Source: Bacteroidota bacterium (GTDB lineage: Bacteria > Bacteroidota > Bacteroidia > Flavobacteriales > Flavobacteriaceae). From it: a DNA stretch of 12,468 nt. The DNA is taken from assembly GCA_009937085.1 (NCBI GenBank), contig JAACDD010000200.1, positions 1 to 12,468 on the forward strand. Direction: 5' to 3'. Both the position numbers and the translations under genes were made by a program. The notes below the pieces were generated by a model. The model saw only the letters and a list, made by a program, of their open reading frames with translations. It was not told where the DNA came from and searched no databases. Within the stretch, counting starts at the first letter, position 1; the number at the start of each line of letters is the position of its first letter. Positions 1 to 5,482 of the stretch are shown piece after piece.

Positions 1-170
1 AATATATGTTTAATATGTACAAAAGACACTTTTGCTTTGCGTAATTGGACTTGAGTCCCTTCGCCACAATCAATTAAAAATCGATGCCCTTTGATATCAA
101 GAAGTTGTGCCGTTGGATTTTTGTGCTCATGCGGACTTGCAGAATGACACCCCAAAATTGTTAATTTCAT
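1..170 (-). CDS. rnz: Ribonuclease Z, N-terminal part (cut by window start)
   Basis: Only the first 56 codons are in the window; the gene runs off the left edge. The start MKLTILGCHSASP, then NPTAQLL and FLIDCGEGTQVQLRK, is the typical N-terminus of RNase Z (metallo-beta-lactamase fold). This endonuclease matures the 3' end of tRNA precursors. The DCGEGTQ motif is seen; the zinc-binding HxHxDH motif would come just after the cut and is not visible. The ATG overlaps the TGA stop of the upstream gene as ATGA, so translation is probably coupled, and the gene looks like the last visible member of the pyrR-pyrB operon. Family assignment is firm from the visible residues; completeness cannot be judged. 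Confidence 0.9.
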   Translation of the reverse strand, partial: MKLTILGCHSASPHEHKNPTAQLLDIKGHRFLIDCGEGTQVQLRKAKVSFVHIKHI

Positions 171-511
171 AAATACCCTAAGTCTCTTTCAATGTTTTCC
201 ATATCAACCAAATCCAAGGCTTCTTGAAGGGTTGGTGCAACTGAAATATTTTCTGGTAACGCATCAACTTTCATTTGTCCCACCACAATAACAAATGATT
301 TGCTAACCTGTTCCTTATTGTAAGTACTAAGCTCTGAAAATTCTAACACATGCATGGAGTCAATTCCCTCCAATGCCGATAAATCCACTACAACATTCTG
401 TTCGTGCATATTCTTGTAGTGCGCCTTGACCTGGTTCCGAAAATCTATACCAATAGGGTCATTGGTTTCCCACAAAAAAATAGTCGTGTTTTCTTGTTGT
501 GAAATCTGCAT
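167..511 (-). CDS. Small STAS-like protein preceding RNase Z
   Basis: A 114-residue soluble protein with no signal peptide or membrane segment. The pattern is an N-terminal strand with TTIFLWE, then the VVVDLSALEGIDSMHVLEF stretch at about 40-58, then SFVIVVGQ and a C-terminal helical part with PTLQEALDLV. This strand-helix alternation with VDLS followed by a helix resembles STAS / anti-sigma-factor-antagonist folds. The phosphorylatable serine context of classical SpoIIAA proteins is not clearly present. It sits 3 nt after pyrB and overlaps rnz by 4 nt, so it is co-transcribed with both and probably coupled to rnz. Database entries for such proteins could carry the name ribonuclease Z through the neighbour, but nothing here is a nuclease motif. 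The function is unknown; the STAS-like fold is my inference. Confidence 0.75.
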   Translation of the reverse strand: MQISQQENTTIFLWETNDPIGIDFRNQVKAHYKNMHEQNVVVDLSALEGIDSMHVLEFSELSTYNKEQVSKSFVIVVGQMKVDALPENISVAPTLQEALDLVDMENIERDLGYL

Positions 512-514
512 AAT

Positions 515-1438
515 TTACTTTTTTGAAGCTAAAAGATATAAGACCGCCATTCGGATAGCGACGCCATTCTCAACTTGGTCTAAAATAATAGATTCATTTG
601 AATCTACCACTTCACTTGAAAGTTCCACACCTCTATTGATAGGCCCAGGGTGCATAATCACAATTTCTTTGTCAACTGCGTCAAGCATGGGCTTCGTAAT
701 GCCGTAAAATGCTGCGTATTCTCTGTTAGATGGGAAATAACTAGCCGACATACGCTCAAATTGGACGCGTAATACATTGGCAACATCGCACCACGCTAGG
801 GCTTTTTTCACATCTGTCTCTACGGACACACCCAAACTTGTAATATGTTTTGGTATCAACGTAGATGGACCGCAAACTTTAACCTCAGCACCTAACTTTT
901 GTAGCGCAAAAATGTTCGAAAGTGCTACGCGTGAATGTAAAATATCTCCGATAATCACTACTTTTTTTCCTGCTACGTCGCCAAGGCGTTCGGCTATAGA
1001 GAAAGTATCTAATAATGCTTGAGTTGGGTGCTCGTGAGCGCCATCACCTGCGTTGATTATGGTAGCGTCAACATGCTGCGCCAAAAAGCTAGCTGCTCCT
1101 GCACTAGAATGACGCATAACTACCATATCTACTTTCATTGATAAAATATTATTTACCGTATCAATGAGTGTCTCTCCTTTTTTAAGTGAAGACATGGAAG
1201 CTGAAAAATTGATAACATCTGCAGATAGCCGTTTCTGTGCCAACTCAAACGAAAGCTTGGTGCGTGTACTGTTTTCAAAAAATAAGTTAGCTATGGTTAT
1301 ATCGCGTAGGGAAGGTACTTTTTTTATGGGTCGATTAATAACCTCTTTAAACTGAGTTGCCGTTTCAAAAATAAGTTGAATATCTGCCTCGTTGAGGTAT
1401 TTGATGCCCAGTAAATGCTTTACGCTCAGTTCGCTCAT
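515..1438 (-). CDS. pyrB: Aspartate carbamoyltransferase catalytic subunit
   Basis: A 307-residue enzyme, the normal length for the ATCase catalytic chain. It condenses carbamoyl phosphate with aspartate to N-carbamoylaspartate, the committed step of pyrimidine synthesis in the cytoplasm. Visible signatures are the carbamoyl-phosphate loop FFENSTRTKLSFE (STRT at 57-60), the SLKKGET loop (84-90) with the lysine that reaches into the neighbouring active site, GDGAHEHPTQALLD with HPTQ at 137-140, and HPGPINRGVE at 263-272. No pyrI regulatory chain is nearby. The start lies 1 nt after the pyrR stop, so regulator and enzyme are co-transcribed. Ornithine carbamoyltransferase is excluded by the length and by the HPGPINRG motif. 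Confidence 0.96.
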   Translation of the reverse strand: MSELSVKHLLGIKYLNEADIQLIFETATQFKEVINRPIKKVPSLRDITIANLFFENSTRTKLSFELAQKRLSADVINFSASMSSLKKGETLIDTVNNILSMKVDMVVMRHSSAGAASFLAQHVDATIINAGDGAHEHPTQALLDTFSIAERLGDVAGKKVVIIGDILHSRVALSNIFALQKLGAEVKVCGPSTLIPKHITSLGVSVETDVKKALAWCDVANVLRVQFERMSASYFPSNREYAAFYGITKPMLDAVDKEIVIMHPGPINRGVELSSEVVDSNESIILDQVENGVAIRMAVLYLLASKK

Positions 1439-1439
1439 A

Positions 1440-1979
1440 CTATTTATTAACTAAATAAACTGCATCTTCATTGTCTTCTTCATTCCAACACACGACAACT
1501 TGCTCGTTTTGAATGGCATCTACTTGGCGGCCACAAAAATCGGGTTGTATGGGTAAATGTCTTGAAAATCGTCTATCAATAAGGGTCAGCAATTGAATTT
1601 CTGCGGGACGCCCATAAGAATCTATTGCGGTAAGTGCCGCACGAATGCTACGCCCTGTATACAGCACATCATCAATTAGCACAATGCGCTTATTTTCTAC
1701 GCCCACCTCCATATTGTTGGCATTGGGATTCAGTACTTTATCGCCACGGCGAAAATCGTCTCTGAAAAAGGTAATATCAAGTTTGCTTAGTTGTACGTTG
1801 TGCACGTTGTATTCCTGCGTTAGTATATGCAGTAAACGTTCGGCAAGGCGCACACCGCGTGGTTGTAGTCCAACCAAGAGTGTTTGGTCAAAATTGCCGT
1901 GGGATTCTTTAAGTTGACAAGCTAAACGAAAAAGGATGATGTGGAGGTCTTCGGCACTAAGTAGTAGCTTTTGGCTCAT
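1440..1979 (-). CDS. pyrR: Bifunctional PyrR: pyr operon regulator / uracil phosphoribosyltransferase
   Basis: A 179-residue PyrR. The PRPP-binding signature IVLIDDVLYTGRSIRAAL lies at about 99-115, and LVGLQPRGVRLAERL at 35-49 is the typical PyrR stretch. PyrR proteins sense UMP/UTP and in Firmicutes bind RNA to attenuate pyr transcription; many also have weak UPRTase activity. I chose the ATG at 1979 (MSQKLLLS), which matches usual PyrR N-termini. An in-frame ATG at 2033 would add 18 residues (MKKTPKTINFFYFCKNYW) unlike the family, and would place the start upstream of a good -7 promoter element. First gene of the pyrR-pyrB-STAS-rnz unit. I see no obvious attenuator in the short leader, so PyrR's regulatory mode here is open. 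Confidence 0.94.
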   Translation of the reverse strand: MSQKLLLSAEDLHIILFRLACQLKESHGNFDQTLLVGLQPRGVRLAERLLHILTQEYNVHNVQLSKLDITFFRDDFRRGDKVLNPNANNMEVGVENKRIVLIDDVLYTGRSIRAALTAIDSYGRPAEIQLLTLIDRRFSRHLPIQPDFCGRQVDAIQNEQVVVCWNEEDNEDAVYLVNK

Positions 1980-1992
1980 CCAATAATTTTTA

Positions 1993-2000
1993 CAAAAATA
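1993..2000 (-). promoter_or_regulatory. Candidate -7 promoter element for pyrR operon
   Basis: Reads TATTTTTG on the minus strand, a full match to the Bacteroidota TAnnTTTG element. It ends 13 nt before the chosen pyrR ATG, which implies a leader of fewer than about 10 nt. No TTG is found at the usual 17-23 nt upstream spacing, so only the -7 half is supported. Confidence 0.45.
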
Positions 2001-2023
2001 GAAAAAATTGATGGTTTTCGGGG

Positions 2024-2044
2024 TTTTTTTCAATTTGAAAAAAA
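2024..2044. repeat. Perfect palindrome between divergent pyrR and membrane gene
   Basis: Two 10-bp arms, TTTTTTTCAA and its exact reverse complement, surround a single T at 2034. It lies about 24 bp upstream of the pyrR -7 element and where the -33 region of the divergent plus-strand gene should be. This position fits an operator or a bend site. The T-run/A-run makes part of the symmetry cheap; the informative core is TTCAA-T-TTGAA. Confidence 0.5.
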
Positions 2045-2048
2045 TTCA

Positions 2049-2056
2049 TAAGTTTG
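2049..2056 (+). promoter_or_regulatory. Candidate -7 promoter element for small membrane protein gene
   Basis: TAAGTTTG matches TAnnTTTG fully and ends 22 nt before the ATG at 2079, a normal distance. A TTTG at 2034-2037 lies only 11 nt upstream, too near for a standard -33 element, and is inside the palindrome. Confidence 0.45.
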
Positions 2057-2078
2057 AGTAACCTTTAATCTTACTATT

Positions 2079-2357
2079 ATGCTCACAAAATCCTACCGAT
2101 ATTTTTCTGGCAGTTACTACCAGCTTATTCCACTTACTATTATCATTCAAGCTTGCATTGGCTCAGTTGTTGTATATTTTTTACTACAAGGAATACCCAC
2201 CTTTTGGGATATGATTCAACTGTTTTGTTGTGTGGCAGCTACTACCATGTATCTGGGCGCAATTTTGGGGCAAATTCATGTGAAAAAAGTCTTTGCGCTT
2301 TTCGTTATTGGTTTACTCATAAATATCCTTTTATTGACCATACAGCTTGTTGGCTAG
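2079..2357 (+). CDS. Small hydrophobic membrane protein of unknown function
   Basis: A 92-residue protein with three likely transmembrane helices at about 16-36, 45-65 and 70-90, joined by short loops (QGIPTFWD, GQIHVKK). The basic, aromatic N-terminus (MLTKSYRYFSGSYY) is probably cytoplasmic. I do not recognise a named family. It has its own -7 element, reads divergently from pyrR, and is followed by a hairpin terminator 85 nt after its stop, so it appears monocistronic. The complete start-to-stop frame, hydrophobic pattern and flanking signals make it a real gene. A role in pyrimidine metabolism would be guesswork from position only. Confidence 0.8.
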   Translation: MLTKSYRYFSGSYYQLIPLTIIIQACIGSVVVYFLLQGIPTFWDMIQLFCCVAATTMYLGAILGQIHVKKVFALFVIGLLINILLLTIQLVG

Positions 2358-2441
2358 TAAAAGTCTACTACCAAAACTAGGGGTGTAAAAAAGGAAGGGT
2401 TGACTCGTTTTGAAAAGGATTCAACGCTGCCATAAACGAAA

Positions 2442-2464
2442 AAAAGCGCCCTAAAGGCGCTTTT
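2442..2464. terminator. Bidirectional intrinsic terminator
   Basis: A 9-bp stem AAAAGCGCC / GGCGCTTTT with a CTAAA loop. The A-run before and T-run after serve both strands, so it can end the plus-strand membrane gene and the minus-strand carbonic anhydrase transcript, whose stop lies 22 nt away. Confidence 0.88.
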
Positions 2465-2485
2465 ATTATTTATATGTGATTTAGA

Positions 2486-3115
2486 CTACAACCACACAAC
2501 GGCTCCACTCGCAAGCTGATATACACCGCCCTTAATGGCAATGCTTCCTTCAGATTCAAGCGCTGAAAGAATTGGGCTCATGCTACGAATTTCAGCGATA
2601 GTGTGTTGTACATTTTCTGCAATTGCTGCATTTACAAAAGCTGTATTTCCACTATCATGAGGACCTTCAACAGTCGTTTTTACACTGTCAACAGCAGGTT
2701 GAATATTTGACAGTAGGGCGGTAATATTACCAAGCTCAACGCCGTCGCATGCAGCTTTTACTGCGCCGCAACCTTCATGACCCAAAACAACGATAAGTTT
2801 ACTTCCCGCAACCTTACAGGCATATTCCATACTTGCAACGATGTCAGTGTTCGCGAAATTTCCAGCAACACGAGCTACAAATACATCGCCCAATACTTGA
2901 TTAAAAACTTCTTCCACCACAACGCGAGAGTCAATACAAGACAACACTATGGCTTGTGGTGCCTGACCTGAAACACAAGCCGCACGTAAACTGCTATTAT
3001 CGCTATCCGTAAGTGAATCGCTGGTGTAATTTTCGTTTCCTTTTTTTAGGTTTTCAAGAACTAATTCTGGTGTGAGTTGTGCTTGAGCATCAGCGGTTAA
3101 AATATCTTTTCTCAT
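2486..3115 (-). CDS. can: Beta-class carbonic anhydrase
   Basis: A 209-residue beta-carbonic anhydrase that interconverts CO2 and bicarbonate with a zinc centre. The ligands are visible: CIDSR gives Cys60, Asp62 and Arg64, and GHEGCGAV gives His113 and Cys116. The ARVAGNF stretch (81-87) is also typical. There is no signal peptide, so it is cytoplasmic. It starts 7 nt after the SulP transporter stop and is the last gene before the hairpin at 2442-2464, so it is co-transcribed with the transporter. Carbonic anhydrase domains are known fused to SulP transporters in some bacteria, which supports a shared function in inorganic carbon supply. Symbol by homology; the substrate reaction is secure from the active-site residues. 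Confidence 0.95.
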   Translation of the reverse strand: MRKDILTADAQAQLTPELVLENLKKGNENYTSDSLTDSDNSSLRAACVSGQAPQAIVLSCIDSRVVVEEVFNQVLGDVFVARVAGNFANTDIVASMEYACKVAGSKLIVVLGHEGCGAVKAACDGVELGNITALLSNIQPAVDSVKTTVEGPHDSGNTAFVNAAIAENVQHTIAEIRSMSPILSALESEGSIAIKGGVYQLASGAVVWL

Positions 3116-3122
3116 AATTCAA

Positions 3123-4979
3123 TTATTTATTTAGTGACTTAATATGTTTTAAAAAATCGGGGAGTTCCTCAAAAATGTTTGCCGCAGGAACCAATCGCGG
3201 CACTAAACCAATACGCTCCATCATATAGCGGGGTTGACTTGGTAAATGAATAAAGTGAACTTTCTTATTGTCATTGGCTAAATCTACCAATATGTCCTCA
3301 AGAGCATAGAGTCCTGATTGATCGATATATTCCATACGATCAAAGCGGAACAATACAGTTTCGGCAGTTGAAGGGATTTCTTTAGCTAGTTTGCTAAAGC
3401 CATCTGTAGACCCAAAAAATAACGGCCCATTGATGTGTTTAATCGCAATCTTATCGCTTTTTAACAATGTGCTTTCTTTTTCATCTTCCCAAAGTTTTTC
3501 TTTACTACCAGAAGAGACTTTAGATCTACTTTCGGTGAGATCACCGATTTTTTTCATAAACATCAGAGATGCCATTATAAGACCAATCCCAACAGCGTAA
3601 ACCAGATTCCAAACAGTAGAAAGCAGCATAACAACAAGCATAACAACCACCTCAGAACTAATACCTAGTTTGCCTATTTTGATGTCTCGTGGTAATGACG
3701 GAATAGCGCGTAGCCCTTTGTAATCCATCACACCAATTCCGACGGTAACCAAAATACCTGCAAGTACTGCAGCAGGGATGGTTGACGCAGCATTACTAAA
3801 TAATAATAAAATCATCAGCAACACAATTCCAGCAACCATACCCGAAATACGGGTTTTACCACCTGAGTTGATATTTACTACCGTACGAATCGTTGCACCT
3901 GCTCCAGGAATTCCACCAAATATGGCAGAGATACTATTTCCAATTCCTTGCCCAATAAGTTCTTTGTTGGGTTTGTGGCGGGTTTTGGTCATGTTATCGG
4001 CAACTACACTTGTCAGCAATGAGTCAATTGCACCCAAAAGCGATAAGGTAAGAGCTGTAAACACATATGGGAGGATTTGTCCAATACTTAATTCGGTAAA
4101 TATTTCCCATTTAGGCATTGGAAACCCTTGTGGGATAGCGGTAATCGGTCGGTAATTTGGCACAAAAAGGATTGCAACTCCTGTCATAACCACTAATGCA
4201 ACTAGCGTACTAGGAACAGCAGTAGTAATGCGCTTAAACCCATAAATGATAAAAATGGTTCCGAGCGCAAGAAGGAACTCTATCCAACTTATATTTTGTA
4301 ACGCACTTGGCATAACGCGCAAAGCACCCAAAACTCCTGAAGCAGATTTTGCTGCTAAAGTTTGTGATTCTTCTAAAATTTGTGAATTAGTAATCGCATC
4401 TCCTCTAGAAACGGTTTCGGAAAAATCTTCTAAAACAAGTAGCCCTTCACCTGCTTCTTCGTCCAAAATATTTCCTAAAATAATAGCTTCTGCCTGTGGT
4501 TTAAAGGTTTCAACATATGCAGTATCTTCTTTAGCATAATAGCCAAGCACAGGTAGAACTTGTGTAATCAATATGATCAGACCAATAGCCGTCATAAAGC
4601 CAGAAACTACTGGATACGGAATATAGCGGATGTATTTTCCGAGTTTTAAAAACCCTAAACCTACTTGCATTAAACCAGCAAGCATAAATACGGCTAAAAT
4701 TATAGGCAATGCCTTTTCAACACTACCATCATTGGATGCAATAAGCGTGCTGATAATAACCATACTCACCGCAGTCATGGGTGCAGTTGGTCCAGAAATT
4801 TGCGTATTTGTGCCGCCTAAAAGTGCAGCAAAAAAACTTAAAAAAATGGCGCCGTAAAGCCCAGCGGTAGGACCTAATCCAGAGGAAACACCAAATGCTA
4901 AGGCCAAGGGAAGCGCTACGATACCGGCGGTAAGACCACCAAAGATATCGCCCTTAATGTGAACGAATGCTTTTTTCAT
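3123..4979 (-). CDS. SulP-family anion transporter with C-terminal STAS domain (probable bicarbonate permease)
   Basis: A 618-residue inner-membrane protein. The N-terminus GDIFGGLTAGIVALPLALAFGV (10-31) and TQISGPTAPMTA (59-70) are SulP core signatures; multiple hydrophobic helices extend to about residue 475; a STAS domain follows at about 508-615 with the YIDQSGLYALEDIL core (551-564). Family substrates are sulfate, bicarbonate and similar anions. Pairing with carbonic anhydrase 7 nt downstream, and the absence of sulfate-assimilation genes, favours bicarbonate. Unusual is a hydrophilic, acidic insertion at about 149-230 between two membrane segments (EEAGEGLLVLEDF region), longer than the loop I expect in BicA-like members. 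The gene lies 51 nt after the small exported protein and has no clear promoter of its own. Sodium dependence and substrate are inferred only. Confidence 0.9.
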   Translation of the reverse strand: MKKAFVHIKGDIFGGLTAGIVALPLALAFGVSSGLGPTAGLYGAIFLSFFAALLGGTNTQISGPTAPMTAVSMVIISTLIASNDGSVEKALPIILAVFMLAGLMQVGLGFLKLGKYIRYIPYPVVSGFMTAIGLIILITQVLPVLGYYAKEDTAYVETFKPQAEAIILGNILDEEAGEGLLVLEDFSETVSRGDAITNSQILEESQTLAAKSASGVLGALRVMPSALQNISWIEFLLALGTIFIIYGFKRITTAVPSTLVALVVMTGVAILFVPNYRPITAIPQGFPMPKWEIFTELSIGQILPYVFTALTLSLLGAIDSLLTSVVADNMTKTRHKPNKELIGQGIGNSISAIFGGIPGAGATIRTVVNINSGGKTRISGMVAGIVLLMILLLFSNAASTIPAAVLAGILVTVGIGVMDYKGLRAIPSLPRDIKIGKLGISSEVVVMLVVMLLSTVWNLVYAVGIGLIMASLMFMKKIGDLTESRSKVSSGSKEKLWEDEKESTLLKSDKIAIKHINGPLFFGSTDGFSKLAKEIPSTAETVLFRFDRMEYIDQSGLYALEDILVDLANDNKKVHFIHLPSQPRYMMERIGLVPRLVPAANIFEELPDFLKHIKSLNK

Positions 4980-5030
4980 TATATATATTTAGTTAACTGT
5001 GAAATTTGAGAATTGAGGTGTCAGAAGTAC

Positions 5031-5360
5031 TTACACTACTTCTGGAGGTGGGGAATCCAACGTATTTGTTACCTCAAAAAATACACTTTCTTTATGAAAT
5101 GTATTCAAATTTTCGTCTGAAAAGAATGCGAATATGGGAAAGTCAGCAATTAAAAACTTGCTTTCTTCCAAAAAATCAAATGCATTTTTACCTTCTTTGG
5201 GTTTGGGTTCTTCGCTTTCTTGAGAAAGCACATAAGCTTCATGAGAAGAAAAATCAAGTGCAGCAACAGCAATGGTTGCAACTTGTGACAAAAACACCAC
5301 GAATAACAAAGACTTGATTACTCTTTGAGAAAAAAATAAAAAATGGTGCTGTTGAATCAC
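5031..5360 (-). CDS. Small exported protein of unknown function, GTG start
   Basis: 109 residues. A basic N-terminus (QRVIKS) is followed by a hydrophobic stretch LLFVVFLSQVATIAVAA at about 18-34, ending in AVA-A, a plausible signal peptidase I site. The mature part is acidic, then aromatic (FLIADFPIFAFF), has no cysteine, and ends in SPPPEVV. I recognise no domain. The start must be GTG (or similar) because an in-frame TAA lies 18 nt upstream and no ATG follows early. The strongest promoter of the window lies 26 nt before the GTG, which supports the gene and start. The next gene, the SulP transporter, begins 51 nt downstream on the same strand, so it probably leads that operon. A role as periplasmic partner is possible but unproven. 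Confidence 0.65.
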   Translation of the reverse strand: MIQQHHFLFFSQRVIKSLLFVVFLSQVATIAVAALDFSSHEAYVLSQESEEPKPKEGKNAFDFLEESKFLIADFPIFAFFSDENLNTFHKESVFFEVTNTLDSPPPEVV

Positions 5361-5386
5361 GAAGCTATATTCTTTTTAAAGCAAAC

Positions 5387-5415
5387 CAAAAATACACTTT
5401 TATTTGAATTTCAAA
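5387..5415 (-). promoter_or_regulatory. Promoter of the small exported protein - SulP - carbonic anhydrase unit
   Basis: On the minus strand TTTG (5415-5412), a 17-nt spacer and TATTTTTG (5394-5387) match both parts of the Bacteroidota consensus (TTTG, then TAnnTTTG). The expected transcription start is near 5380, giving a leader of about 20 nt to the GTG at 5360. Confidence 0.7.
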
Positions 5416-5416
5416 T
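5402..5416. repeat. Perfect 15-bp palindrome overlapping the -33 element
   Basis: ATTTGAATTTCAAAT, seven-bp arms around T5409. It covers the TTTG -33 element and part of the spacer of the promoter at 5387-5415, the place where a repressor would block RNA polymerase. AT-rich background makes chance symmetry possible. Confidence 0.4.
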
Positions 5417-5435
5417 TATAAATGCATGTTAAAAT

Positions 5436-5454
5436 ACCCTGCAGCACTTAGGGT
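5436..5454 (-). terminator. Weak candidate terminator after the GH81 gene
   Basis: A five-bp stem ACCCT / AGGGT with a 9-nt loop, about 30 nt past the glucanase stop, followed on the minus strand by ATTTTAAC. The stem is short and the T-run is only four bases, so termination would be inefficient. Confidence 0.22.
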
Positions 5455-5482
5455 TAGTAAATTACTGAAATTATATAAACAG

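Noticed and set aside
4991..4998. AGTTAACT palindrome just before the SulP gene
   Set aside because: Eight bp of AT-rich symmetry without promoter context; expected by chance at this composition.
5006..5317. Plus-strand open frame of about 100 codons opposite the small exported protein
   Set aside because: The minus-strand frame has a signal peptide pattern and a consensus promoter; the plus frame reads as an unstructured Gln/Lys-rich shadow with no promoter.
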